From contig CAZHBJ010000072.1 in assembly GCA_964530445.1 (NCBI GenBank), positions 1 to 16,105 of the forward strand: 16,105 bases of DNA, read 5' to 3'. This document shows, piece by piece, positions 6,217 through 14,854 of the stretch (the first letter of the stretch is position 1; each line of letters starts with the position of its first letter). This stretch comes from FEN-1297 sp964530445 (GTDB taxonomy: Bacteria; Bacteroidota; Ignavibacteria; Ignavibacteriales; Ignavibacteriaceae). A model generated the notes under the pieces. It saw only the letters and a list, made by a program, of their open reading frames with translations. It had not been told where the DNA came from and made no database searches. The translations under genes were made by a program, and so were the position numbers.

Positions 6217-7713
6217 ATGATAACTATAGGTCTTGATATAGGGAGTTCTTCTACAAAAGCCGCATTATATGATGTGGATTCCGGCAAGACAATAGCACAC
6301 AGCACTTTCCCAAAAGATGAAATGAAAATCTTGTCTTTAAAACCAGGATGGGCTGAGCAGGATCCTGATAATTGGTGGAAATCTCTAAAATCTGCAGTAA
6401 ATGAACTACTTGCAAATTCAAATATAAATTCATCCGATATTAAAGCTGCTGGAATTTCTTTCCAGATGCATGGTCTTGTTTTGGTTGATAAAACTAAAAA
6501 AGTTTTAAGACCTTCAATTATTTGGTGCGACAGCAGGGCTGTCGAAATCGGGAATAAAGCTTTTCAAAATTTGGGTGAAGAAAAATGTTTGAAATCTCTT
6601 TTAAACTCTCCGGGTAATTTTACCGCGTCAAAACTTGAATGGGTAAAACAAAATGAACCATCTATTTATCAAAATGTTTATAAAATGATGCTGCCCGGCG
6701 ACTATATAGCCATGAAGCTTACTGGCGAAATAAATACAACCACCGAAGGGCTTTCAGAAGGGATATTATGGAATTTTCAAAATGATGAACCTGCTGATTT
6801 CTTGATGAAGTTTTATGGTCTTGATAGATCAATGCTGCCGGACATTGTCTCTGTATTCGGTAAACAGGGAACTATCTCAAAAAAAGCCGCCGAAGAAACG
6901 GGATTACCGGAAGGTATACCCGTTACATATAGAGCGGGCGATCAACCGAATAATGCTTTCTCTTTAAATGTGCTTCAGCCGGGCGAAATTGCAGCAACTG
7001 CCGGGACCTCAGGAGTTGTGTATGGTGTAAGCGAAAAAATAAAATATGATTCTAAAAACAGGATTAATACTTTTCTTCATGTAAATCATTCCGATAAAGT
7101 AAGAAGACTTGGCATACTCCTTTGTATTAACGGAACCGGAATATCAAACAGCTGGATAAAAAAAATATTATTTAATTCCGGATCCTCATATGATGAAATG
7201 AATAGCTTTGCAGGCAATGTAAACATCGGTTCCGATGGATTGACTTTCCTCCCTTTCGGCAACGGTGCTGAAAGAATGCTGGAAAATACCGAACCCGGCG
7301 CTCTCTTTTCCGGTTTGAATTTTAATCTGCATAAACGGGATCATTTATTGCGTTCTGTTTTAGAAGGAGTGGCTTTCTCTTTTTATTACGGTATAAATAT
7401 TATGAAAGAACTCGGGATGAATCCGAACATTATCCGTGCGGGAATGGCAAATATGTTTTTAAGTAAAATCTTTAGAGATACTATTGCCTCACTGAATGAA
7501 TCGCCAATTCAGTTATATAACACGGACGGCGCTTTAGGAGCAGCAAGGGCTGCTGCGTTCGGAGCAGGTTTTTATTCATCATTTGATGAAGCTTTTAAAG
7601 GTCTTAAATGTTTACTAAATGTTGAGCCGGATATTAAAAATAAAAACCAATACCTTTCGTCTTATAACAAATGGCTTAAGGAACTAAATCTTAAATTGAA
7701 AACTAAGGTGTAA
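6217..7713 (+). CDS. xylB: Xylulokinase
   Basis: This FGGY-family sugar kinase (498 residues, normal length) phosphorylates D-xylulose to xylulose 5-phosphate in the cytoplasm. The N-terminal ATPase motif is LDIGSSSTK (6-14). Substrate-binding segments include FQMHG (82-86) and WCDSRA (103-108). The catalytic aspartate is Asp242 in RAGDQPNNAF. The adenosine region includes TAGTSG (261-266), and the later AGMANMF (408-414) replaces the usual glycine-rich GGGAxS. That variant resembles Bacteroidota xylulokinases as I know them. No Shine-Dalgarno sequence precedes the ATG, but MITIGLDIG is the natural N-terminus. xylA starts three bases after its stop, so the two are co-transcribed under the palindromic operator. 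Confidence 0.95.
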   Translation: MITIGLDIGSSSTKAALYDVDSGKTIAHSTFPKDEMKILSLKPGWAEQDPDNWWKSLKSAVNELLANSNINSSDIKAAGISFQMHGLVLVDKTKKVLRPSIIWCDSRAVEIGNKAFQNLGEEKCLKSLLNSPGNFTASKLEWVKQNEPSIYQNVYKMMLPGDYIAMKLTGEINTTTEGLSEGILWNFQNDEPADFLMKFYGLDRSMLPDIVSVFGKQGTISKKAAEETGLPEGIPVTYRAGDQPNNAFSLNVLQPGEIAATAGTSGVVYGVSEKIKYDSKNRINTFLHVNHSDKVRRLGILLCINGTGISNSWIKKILFNSGSSYDEMNSFAGNVNIGSDGLTFLPFGNGAERMLENTEPGALFSGLNFNLHKRDHLLRSVLEGVAFSFYYGINIMKELGMNPNIIRAGMANMFLSKIFRDTIASLNESPIQLYNTDGALGAARAAAFGAGFYSSFDEAFKGLKCLLNVEPDIKNKNQYLSSYNKWLKELNLKLKTKV

Positions 7714-7716
7714 AAA

Positions 7717-9051
7717 ATGAATCTAAAACTAACAATCGGTCAATTGGAATATTTTAAGGGAATCGGTCAAATAAAATATGAAGGAAAAGATTCCTCGAAT
7801 CCTTTATCATTTAAATGGTATGATGCTGAAAAGGTGGTCGCCGGAAAAACTATGCAGGAACATCTAAGATTTGCAACTGCTTACTGGCATTCGTTCTGCA
7901 ATACCGGAAACGATCCTTTCGGGCCGGGAACGAAGAATTATGAATGGAACGAATCTGATGACCCGGTAAAAAAAGCAAAAGCTAAAATGGATGCGGCTTT
8001 CGAGTTTATTACCAAACTGGGTACGCCGTATTATTGTTTCCATGATTTTGATCTGATTGATGAAGGTTCTACGATTTCGGAATCTGACGAAAGAGTGAAG
8101 ACCATGGTTGAATATGCAAAAGAGAAACAGGAAAAGTCAGGTGTAAAACTGCTTTGGGGAACTTCAAATCTTTTTTCAAATCCAAGATATATGAACGGTG
8201 CATCAACTAATCCGGATTTTAATGTGGTTGCATATGCTGGTACTCAAGTTAAGCGGGCTTTAGATGCAACTATTGAACTCGGCGGACAGAATTATGTTTT
8301 CTGGGGAGGAAGAGAAGGCTACTTTTCTCTGCTTAATACCGATATGAAAAGAGAGAAAGAACATCTTGCTACTTTCTTAAAAAAAGCCCGTGATTACGGG
8401 AGAGAAAAAGGTTTTAAAGGAACATTTTTAATTGAACCTAAACCGATGGAACCTACAAAGCACCAGTACGATTTTGATGCTGAAACAGTAATTGGATTTA
8501 TTAATAAACATGGTTTGGAAAAAGACTTCAAACTTAATATTGAAGTTAACCATGCAACTCTTGCCGGTCATACTTTCCAGCACGATCTGCAGATTGCCGC
8601 CGACGCCGGGCTTTTAGGCAGTATAGATGCAAATCGCGGCGATTATCAGAATGGATGGGACACAGACCAATTTCCGATAAATATTTATGAAACTATTGAA
8701 GCTATGCTTGTTATTCTTCAGGCAGGAGGTTTTAAAACCGGCGGTATTAACTTTGACGCTAAAACAAGAAGAAATTCCACTGATCCCGATGATATTTTTA
8801 TTGCACATATTTCTGGAATGGATACTTTTGCAAGGGCTTTAATTATAGCTGATAACGTTTTAAACAATTCGGATTATCTTAAGATGAGAAAAGAAAGATA
8901 TTCTTCGTATGACAATGGCGCCGGTGCTGATTTTGAAAAAGGGAAGCTTTCGTTGGAAGACCTTAGAAAATATGCAGAAAAAAATGGCGAACCAAAACAG
9001 ATAAGCGGTAAACAGGAATTGTACGAAACTATTATTAGCAGGATGATTTAA
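7717..9051 (+). CDS. xylA: Xylose isomerase (class II, long form)
   Basis: The 444-residue TIM-barrel enzyme converts D-xylose to D-xylulose using two divalent metals. Visible catalytic and metal residues are His109 and Asp112 (FHDFDL), Glu240 and Lys242 (IEPKPMEPTKHQ), Glu276 and His279 (EVNHATLAGH), Asp304, Asp315 and Asp317 (SIDANRGDYQNGWDTDQ) and Asp347 (NFDAK). The length and the long N-terminus place it in class II. Its Shine-Dalgarno sequence (AAGGTG) lies inside the end of xylB, which supports translational coupling. It acts just before XylB in xylose catabolism. No xylose transporter gene is in the window. Confidence 0.98.
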   Translation: MNLKLTIGQLEYFKGIGQIKYEGKDSSNPLSFKWYDAEKVVAGKTMQEHLRFATAYWHSFCNTGNDPFGPGTKNYEWNESDDPVKKAKAKMDAAFEFITKLGTPYYCFHDFDLIDEGSTISESDERVKTMVEYAKEKQEKSGVKLLWGTSNLFSNPRYMNGASTNPDFNVVAYAGTQVKRALDATIELGGQNYVFWGGREGYFSLLNTDMKREKEHLATFLKKARDYGREKGFKGTFLIEPKPMEPTKHQYDFDAETVIGFINKHGLEKDFKLNIEVNHATLAGHTFQHDLQIAADAGLLGSIDANRGDYQNGWDTDQFPINIYETIEAMLVILQAGGFKTGGINFDAKTRRNSTDPDDIFIAHISGMDTFARALIIADNVLNNSDYLKMRKERYSSYDNGAGADFEKGKLSLEDLRKYAEKNGEPKQISGKQELYETIISRMI

Positions 9052-9066
9052 TAATCTGTAATAAAT

Positions 9067-9122
9067 ACTAAGTTAATTTGCTGGTGATAATTTAGTTAGT
9101 TTAATTATTAAATTATCTTAGT
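9067..9122. repeat. 13-bp imperfect inverted repeat just after xylA
   Basis: ACTAAGTTAATTT (9067-9079) and AAATTATCTTAGT (9110-9122) are complementary at 12 of 13 positions, with a 30-base loop. The hairpin begins 16 bases after the xylA stop and could protect or end the xylBA message. It has no direct T-run; only a TTTTT occurs at about 9137-9141. Confidence 0.5.
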
Positions 9123-9160
9123 GTCGACTAGTCAGATTTTTGTATTATTTTAATATAAAA

Positions 9161-9265
9161 TTGCCCGGCAAAGTTGTTAAAATCTTGCAGATTCTGCTTG
9201 AATCTACAGATCCGTACCTCGTTAAAGATGAGTTCTATCGTTTTGTGTTTAAGTTAGAAAAATAA
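9161..9265 (+). pseudogene. Short coding-like fragment between xylA and uxaC
   Basis: A 34-codon stretch ends at TAA 9263-9265 and reads like genuine protein sequence (…ILLESTDPYLVKDEFYRF…). Its local G+C is higher than the surrounding intergenic DNA. The frame stays open upstream to a TAG just before 9124, but there is no ATG and no ribosome-binding site; TTG 9161 is the first plausible start. It looks like the tail of a lost gene more than a working small gene. I recognise no family. Confidence 0.3.
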
Positions 9266-9386
9266 ATTATATTAAACAGGTTATCGGTTTTTATTAACTC
9301 TTAAACTGTAATATATATAACCGGAGTACTTAGCTTTTATATTGATAATTTCTATAACCGGGAATGCCGAAATAATTTAAAACTTT

Positions 9387-9424
9387 CCGAGCAATTATAA
9401 ATAAAAGAATTGCCGGTGTTTTTT
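9387..9424 (+). terminator. Rho-independent terminator in the xylA-uxaC intergenic region
   Basis: CCGAGCAATT (9387-9396) pairs with AATTGCCGG (9408-9416), leaving one bulged A, around an 11-base loop. TGTTTTTT follows at 9417-9424. It is a good plus-strand terminator, 336 bases after xylA, and could be the real end of the xylBA transcript or of the decayed gene whose tail is at 9161-9265. Confidence 0.65.
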
Positions 9425-9428
9425 GCCT

Positions 9429-9561
9429 GTTATGTTGGGTAATAATTTTACTATCAACGGGAGCGAAGTTGAATAGCGAGTTCCGGTTTTCACTCGGCTA
9501 AAACTGACTTAATTTTCTGTTTAAAGCATTAATTTTTTCATAAATTTTTAATTCACACAAC
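9429..9561. repeat. Intergenic repeat element, related to the one at 14277-14437
   Basis: The right end (9535-9561, ending TTTTTAATTCACACAAC) nearly repeats the right end of the 14.3-kb element, including the TTTTTCATAA block before it. Only a five-base gap separates the two alignments. The left end GTTATGTTGGG resembles, but does not match, the terminal GTTGTGTGAATTA of that element. The left boundary is therefore a guess. No coding content was found. Confidence 0.45.
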
Positions 9562-9767
9562 CGGTTGGTCTATTCAAATATTGTCCGGATTTACATTTAA
9601 CTTCCTTAATAATATTTCTAAAATAAAAAAGCTTTTGTATATTCAAACTGTTATTAAAAAATAATGTATCAATAAATTTTTGAGTATAAAATTTATTTAA
9701 TAAATTAAAAACTTACAGAAACGGACATTATTATAACTACATTATATATATAATTTTAGAAAATAAA

Positions 9768-11180
9768 ATGAATAATAAAGTACTTTATGAAAATCGTTTC
9801 TTTAATTCGGATGAAAAAATAAGAAAAATTGCCTTCGATTTATATTCAAACGTTAAAAGTTTGCCAATCATTAGTCCGCATGGGCATGTTGATCCTGCAA
9901 TACTAGCCAATAACGAACAGTTCCCTGATCCAACTGAACTGTTTATAATACCGGATCATTATATTTATAGAATGTTATATTCACAGGGAATAAGCCTTGA
10001 AGAACTTGGTATCCCATCCATTGACGGTACAGAAGTAGAAAAGGATCATAGAAAAATTTGGCAGATATTCGGTGATAATTTTTTCCTTTTTGCAGGAACA
10101 CCTACGGGAGTATGGATAAGACATGAATTTGTAGAAGTTTTTGGAATTGAAGAAAAATTGAATTCCAAAACTGCAATGAAAATATATGACAGGATTCAGG
10201 AAAAGCTTAATACAAAAGAATTTTTGCCGAGAACTTTGTTCGAAAAATTTAAAATTGAAGTTCTCAGCACAACAGATGGTGCCGCTGATAAACTTGAATA
10301 TCACAAAAAAATTAAAGAATCGGATTTGAAGGGAAGAGTATTGCCTTGTTTCCGGCCGGATGCGGTTGTAAATATTTTAAAGAAGTCCTGGAAAAATGAG
10401 ATTGAAAAACTAAGCGCTGCAAGCGGAATAGAAATTAATTCTTATAAATATTTTATTAAGGCAATAGAAAATCGGAGAGATTATTTTAAATCTTTAGGTG
10501 CGGTTTCTACGGATCAAGGGGTAATTAGTCCTTATACTCATCGCTTAAGTGAAAAAGAAGCTGATGTTATATTTACCCGCGCTTTAAAAGGGGAGGCTGA
10601 TGAAAATGATTTATCGTTATTCACCGCCAATATGTTAATGGAAATGGCAAGGATGAGTACCGAGGACGGACTGGTAATGCAGATACATCCCGGATCATTT
10701 AGAAATCATAATAAAAAACTTTTTGAAAAATTTGGTCCAGATAAAGGTGCCGATATTCCTCTTCAAACGGAATATACAAGAAATTTATATGAGCTTTTAA
10801 ACGAATATGGAAATCATCCTAATCTTACTTTAATTGTGTTTACTCTTGACGAATCAACTTATTCCAGAGAGTTAGCCACACTTGCCGGTCATTATCCATC
10901 CATGAAACTCGGTCCTTCTTGGTGGTTCCACGACAGTATCCAGGGAATGACACGATTTAGGCAAAGTGTTATTGAAACTGCCGGATTTTACAATACCGTG
11001 GGTTTTAACGATGATACACGTGCTTTCCTTTCAATACCGGCGAGACATGATCTGGCGAGAAGAATGGACTCAAACTTTTTAGCTGAACAAGTTGTAAAAA
11101 AAATTATTGATATAGATGATGCAAAAGAAATAAGTCATGCGCTTGCATATGATCTGGTTAAAAAAGCTTACAAATTGTAA
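9768..11180 (+). CDS. uxaC: Uronate isomerase (glucuronate/galacturonate isomerase)
   Basis: The 470-residue enzyme converts D-glucuronate to D-fructuronate, or D-galacturonate to D-tagaturonate, in the cytoplasm. It is a member of the amidohydrolase-type TIM-barrel superfamily. Recognisable segments are ISPHGHVDP (35-43, with metal-binding His38 and His40), MQIHPG (304-309), FTLDES (358-363), KLGPSWWFHDS (380-390) and GFNDDTRAFLSIPARHD (412-428). It is full length for the family. The ATG lacks a Shine-Dalgarno sequence and follows an A-rich leader, as is common in Bacteroidota-like genomes. eda follows 189 bases downstream on the same strand; the gap leaves room for a separate promoter. Confidence 0.97.
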   Translation: MNNKVLYENRFFNSDEKIRKIAFDLYSNVKSLPIISPHGHVDPAILANNEQFPDPTELFIIPDHYIYRMLYSQGISLEELGIPSIDGTEVEKDHRKIWQIFGDNFFLFAGTPTGVWIRHEFVEVFGIEEKLNSKTAMKIYDRIQEKLNTKEFLPRTLFEKFKIEVLSTTDGAADKLEYHKKIKESDLKGRVLPCFRPDAVVNILKKSWKNEIEKLSAASGIEINSYKYFIKAIENRRDYFKSLGAVSTDQGVISPYTHRLSEKEADVIFTRALKGEADENDLSLFTANMLMEMARMSTEDGLVMQIHPGSFRNHNKKLFEKFGPDKGADIPLQTEYTRNLYELLNEYGNHPNLTLIVFTLDESTYSRELATLAGHYPSMKLGPSWWFHDSIQGMTRFRQSVIETAGFYNTVGFNDDTRAFLSIPARHDLARRMDSNFLAEQVVKKIIDIDDAKEISHALAYDLVKKAYKL

Positions 11181-11369
11181 AGGCAAGTTTGTAATGATAT
11201 AATTACCGAAACAAAAGGGATGATTGTTTGGTTATCCGACAAAGTCCTGGATTTTTTTAATAACTGATATAGTAGTCGTTTAATGGTAGTGATATTAAAT
11301 AATTATTAATCTTGATAAATTATTTTCATTAAATAAATTATACCAAAAATTAAACAGAAAAGTTATTAA

Positions 11370-12008
11370 ATGAATAGAGCTGAAATAGTTTCTTCAATAA
11401 TCAAAGCAAAAGCTATTGCCGTAATTAGATTATCGGACCCCGGAAAGTTAATTAAAGTTGCCGAGGCCATTTATGAAGGCGGAATCTTAAGCATTGAAAT
11501 AACCATGACAATTCCCGATGCAATTAATGTAATTAAATTAGCTGTAAAGGAAATCGGCGAGATTATGAATATAGGTGTTGGTTCGGTACTTAATGCTGAT
11601 GTCGCAAAACAAGCAATTGATGCTGGAGGGAAATATATAGTCAGTCCTGTTTTTAAAAAAGAAATTATTGAAACTGCTCATAAAAATAATATAGCTGCAA
11701 TGCCTGGCGCCTTTTCTCCAACAGAAATACAAACCGCTTTTGAAGCAGGTGCCGATATTGTTAAGGTATTTCCTGCTGATGTTATTGGAATGGCATTTTT
11801 CAAAGGTGTGCTGGCGTCTATGCCGCATCTAAAATTAATGCCTACAGGAGGAGTAACACTGACAAATGCAAGGGATTGGATTAAAGCAGGTGCATGTGCA
11901 GTTGGTGTCGGCTCGGCTTTGCTGGATAAGAAAGCTGTAAGTTCAGGAGAGTATAATGTACTCACAACAAATGCAAAAATGTTGATGGAAAATTTAAGAA
12001 CAACATAA
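11370..12008 (+). CDS. eda: KDPG/KHG aldolase
   Basis: The 212-residue class I aldolase splits 2-keto-3-deoxy-6-phosphogluconate into pyruvate and glyceraldehyde 3-phosphate. This is the last step of uronate catabolism and of the Entner-Doudoroff pathway. Visible active-site residues are Arg20 (AVIR), Glu43 (IEIT) and the Schiff-base Lys132 (VKVFPA). GVGSVLNA (69-76), MPGAFSPTE (111-119) and PTGGV (158-162) are phosphate-binding and structural segments. The length is normal. The upstream sequence is A-rich without a clear Shine-Dalgarno sequence. Its place after uxaC points to use in glucuronate breakdown; KDG kinase is not in the window. Confidence 0.95.
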   Translation: MNRAEIVSSIIKAKAIAVIRLSDPGKLIKVAEAIYEGGILSIEITMTIPDAINVIKLAVKEIGEIMNIGVGSVLNADVAKQAIDAGGKYIVSPVFKKEIIETAHKNNIAAMPGAFSPTEIQTAFEAGADIVKVFPADVIGMAFFKGVLASMPHLKLMPTGGVTLTNARDWIKAGACAVGVGSALLDKKAVSSGEYNVLTTNAKMLMENLRTT

Positions 12009-12062
12009 AAGAAAAATAATAAACTGAACTATTATTTATTCTATTCGCTTTCATTGGAAAAC

Positions 12063-12092
12063 CTTTTCACAAGAAAAATAGGGGGTGAAAAG
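12063..12092. repeat. Perfect 8-bp inverted repeat between eda and the sulfotransferase-like gene
   Basis: CTTTTCAC (12063-12070) and GTGAAAAG (12085-12092) are perfectly complementary across 14 bases. No T-run follows on the plus strand. A weaker A/T-only hairpin (AATAATA…TATTATT, 12015-12036) lies just after the eda stop. Either could stabilise or end the eda transcript. The first, 86 bases before the next start codon, could also be an operator. Confidence 0.35.
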
Positions 12093-12177
12093 ATTTATTT
12101 AATTCTAAAGAATAAAACAAAATTAATATTTTCAATGTATATTATGGCTCTAATAAATACCTTTTCGGAGAATTCAA

Positions 12178-14265
12178 GTGAAAAATAATAAAGTACTTTT
12201 TTTATCAATTATATTTTTAATTAGCTTTAGTTACAAACATTTAAATGGGCAAGGAATTAAGTCTTTTCAATATCTTAATCCAATGCCCAATTCATCCTAT
12301 GTGTCAATTAACAGTAACATTATAATTAGACAGGGAAGTGTAATAAGCAGAGCAAGTATAAATAATGATTTGATAGATGCAGTAGGTGCAAAAAGCGGTG
12401 TACATAAAGGTAAAGTAATCTTAGCCGATGACTCCCGCACGCTGGTATTTACTCCTTTTGCACCCTTTCAGAATGATGAGGAAGTAACTGTTACTTTAAA
12501 ACATGGCTTAATGACTGTGAATGGTTCTGATATCGGAAAATTGATCTTTAAGTTTCATACTTGTATTAATTCAAATAAATTTGTATATGAGAATGACTTA
12601 ACAGCATATAAGAAGACAAACATTGTACATAAATTATCATCATCAGTTATACCCGATTCCTCCTTGCCTCCGGACCTGCCGGCCATTTTAGTCGATACAT
12701 CTAATAATCCTTCTCCTGGATATTTTTTATTCCCGGCGAGTCCATATCTGGAGATCATCGATAATGAAGGTACACCTATTTTTTACCGGTATGTAGGAGG
12801 TAATATTTATAATTTTGACCTTCAGCCAAATGGTGAATTAACATATTTTGTTTATCCTCATAATGGATATCAATTGGATAGTTCATATAACGTGGATAGG
12901 ACTTTTAGTACAACTAATGGTTTTGATGTTAATGTTCATGATTTACGAGTATTACCTAATGGTAACTATTATATATTTGGCGGACGTTATGTAACTATGG
13001 ATTTGAGCCAATACGGCGGAGATACGAATGCAGCTGTTTCCGATGGTGCTTTGCAGGAATTTGATTCGACAGGTAACTTAATATTTCAATGGGATGCAAT
13101 AGACCATTATAAAATTACTGATGTAGATGACCATATAGATTTGACTCAGCCCAAAATAGATTTTACACATTTTAATTCTATTGCGATTGATACTGACGGC
13201 AATCCCATTGTATCTGCTAGAAATTTGGACGAAATAACAAAAATAGATCATAATACCGGAGATATTATTTGGCGTTGGGGAGGTAAGAATAATCAATTCA
13301 CACTTATAAATGATAACCTGGGTTTTTCCAGGCAGCATGATATACGACGATTTTCAAATGGAGATTTTAGTTTGTTCGATAATGGCGTATATCATCCTAC
13401 GCCTTTATCGAGCGCTGTAGAATACAAACTAGATGAGACAAATAAAACTGCAACATTGATATATCGAATATATCACAAGAGTATTTATTCTGAAATTGAA
13501 GGTTCTGTCCAAGAGTTGCCAAATGGTAATAGAGTAATTTCGTGGGGGCGTAACTGGAATCCGGTGGTTAGCGAAGTTAAGACTGACGGTTCCACCGTTA
13601 TAGACTTAAGTTATACATATTTTATTGATAATTATCGAGCATTTAAATATCAATGGAGAACAAATTTATTTTCTATAAATACAGACTCTTTAAATTTTGG
13701 TGAAATTGCCGACGGTGATTCGGCAATAAAATACATTACAATCTATAATCCGCAGGACACTGCATTAACAATAAATGAATTTTATAACAAAGAAAAATCT
13801 TTTTCAGTTATCGGAAACGTACCTTTAATTATTAAGCCAAAAGATTCTGTTAAAGTTCAAATTATGTTTAAACCTTTGATACAGGGAACTTTTAAAGATA
13901 AAATCAATCTTAGAATTTTTGGTTATAGACAAATGATAGCCAGACAGGTATATGTTTATGCTTCAACTATAACTGCGATCAATAATAAGACAAAGGCACC
14001 GAGCAGATTTAAACTATATCAAAATTATCCCAATCCTTTCAATCCAACTACAAAAATAGAATATTCAATTCCTAAGAAATCATTCGTGTCCCTAAAAGTT
14101 TTTGATGTCCTTGGCAGGGAGGTTGAAACTTTAGTAAATGAAGAGAAGTTGTCAGGAAATTATGAAGTTGAATTTAATGGAGTAAATTTGTCAAGCGGGA
14201 TTTATTTTTACGAGCTTAAAGCAGGAGTCCATTCCTTGGTAAAAAAAATGATAGTAATAAAATAA
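12178..14265 (+). CDS. Secreted arylsulfotransferase-like protein with type IX sorting domain
   Basis: The 695-residue protein has a signal peptide with likely cleavage near residue 24 (HLNG|QG). An Ig-like domain of the Big_5/SbsA type covers about 30-128. An arylsulfotransferase-type beta-propeller (Arylsulfotran_2 style) covers about 165-480. Its repeated blades carry His254 (NVHDLRVLPNGNY), His331 (FTHFNSIAIDTDGNP) and His387 (SRQHDIRRFSNGDF). Then comes an ASPM/SPD2/Hydin-like beta domain at about 500-597. Last is a C-terminal sorting domain at 611-695 (YQNYPNPFNP, LVKKMIVIK). The last marks cargo of type IX secretion, so the protein is cell-surface or extracellular. Family members move sulfate between phenols; the substrate here is unknown. 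The GTG start follows CGGAG. Confidence 0.88.
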   Translation: MKNNKVLFLSIIFLISFSYKHLNGQGIKSFQYLNPMPNSSYVSINSNIIIRQGSVISRASINNDLIDAVGAKSGVHKGKVILADDSRTLVFTPFAPFQNDEEVTVTLKHGLMTVNGSDIGKLIFKFHTCINSNKFVYENDLTAYKKTNIVHKLSSSVIPDSSLPPDLPAILVDTSNNPSPGYFLFPASPYLEIIDNEGTPIFYRYVGGNIYNFDLQPNGELTYFVYPHNGYQLDSSYNVDRTFSTTNGFDVNVHDLRVLPNGNYYIFGGRYVTMDLSQYGGDTNAAVSDGALQEFDSTGNLIFQWDAIDHYKITDVDDHIDLTQPKIDFTHFNSIAIDTDGNPIVSARNLDEITKIDHNTGDIIWRWGGKNNQFTLINDNLGFSRQHDIRRFSNGDFSLFDNGVYHPTPLSSAVEYKLDETNKTATLIYRIYHKSIYSEIEGSVQELPNGNRVISWGRNWNPVVSEVKTDGSTVIDLSYTYFIDNYRAFKYQWRTNLFSINTDSLNFGEIADGDSAIKYITIYNPQDTALTINEFYNKEKSFSVIGNVPLIIKPKDSVKVQIMFKPLIQGTFKDKINLRIFGYRQMIARQVYVYASTITAINNKTKAPSRFKLYQNYPNPFNPTTKIEYSIPKKSFVSLKVFDVLGREVETLVNEEKLSGNYEVEFNGVNLSSGIYFYELKAGVHSLVKKMIVIK

Positions 14266-14276
14266 ATTTACTATAA

Positions 14277-14437
14277 CTAGTTGTGTGAATTAGGTGGCAA
14301 AACCGTTAAAACGGCAAGAAAATACTTCGTCTTTTATTGACACACTAATTATCCTTGAGTTAATGGAATCTTAAGACTAAGATTGGAAACTATGCCAACA
14401 GTTTTTCATAATTGTATTTTTTAATTCACACAACGGA
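14277..14437. mobile_element. MITE-like element, 161 bp, with inverted ends and 9-bp target duplication
   Basis: GTTGTGTGAATTA (14280-14292) and TAATTCACACAAC (14422-14434) are perfect 13-bp inverted repeats. Three bases outside each lies the same 9-bp word, TTACTATAA (14268-14276 and 14438-14446), as left by staggered cutting of the target. The interior has no ORF and carries a small hairpin, CCGTTAAAACGG (14303-14314). The element sits right after the stop of the sulfotransferase-like gene. It is too short to encode a transposase and must have been moved in trans, if it is mobile. A cassette-type recombination-site repeat is the alternative. Confidence 0.6.
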
Positions 14438-14446
14438 TTACTATAA

Positions 14447-14770
14447 TATTCTAAACAATTTTATTTCGTCCATAAATAAAAGAGTAAAAAAATTACAATG
14501 ACACTTCCAGTTCGATAGTTCCGTCAATAAAGCAGACAACCAGCAGATATAGATAGACAATCTGTGTATTGCTGTCTGGAGTGTTGCTGCTATGGGATAT
14601 ATTCAACAGTAATAGTATTCGAATTAGCTAGAATAAATTTGTGATTGTGAGAATCCGAAAACTTCCGGTTTCGGTGACAGGCTTGGGTCAGCTAATACCG
14701 GGCACATAAGAGTATTAATAAGATATAAGTTTAAACCAATTTAAGAACAGCAATTTATATCAATTTTAAC
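14447..14770. other. Intergenic stretch without a recognised element
   Basis: These 324 bases follow the MITE-like element. They contain a loose inverted pattern (CAGACAACCAGCA near 14532-14544 against TTGCTGTCTGG near 14568-14578) but no gene, terminator or clear operator. No ORF of useful length is open on either strand. Confidence 0.4.
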
Positions 14771-14854
14771 TTACACATTTTCACAAACACCCGGAACCAT
14801 TTGATAAGTAATGTCTAAATTTAAGTCCTTTATGCATCCCTTTTTATAATACCC
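14771..14854 (-). CDS. C-terminal end of an unidentified minus-strand gene, cut by the assembly gap
   Basis: From the gap edge (14854) down to a TAA at 14771-14773 a minus-strand frame reads 27 residues of plausible protein (…CIKDLNLDITYQMVPGV…). The rest would lie in the unsequenced gap. The frame is short enough to be chance, so this is a candidate only. If real, the gene is convergent with the sulfotransferase-like gene and divergent from the SDR, which breaks the apparent plus-strand run. I do not recognise the family. Confidence 0.35.
   Translation of the reverse strand, partial: GYYKKGCIKDLNLDITYQMVPGVCENV

Noticed and set aside
7703..7716. GTGTAAAAAATG at the xylB-xylA junction as a further operator half-site
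   Set aside because: It is made by the Val-stop codons of xylB and lacks the opposite arm, so it is a coincidence of coding sequence.
9558..9567. CAACCGGTTG palindrome upstream of uxaC as a LacI-type operator
   Set aside because: It overlaps the end of the repeat element, is 200 bases from the start codon, and has no second copy before eda or the SDR.
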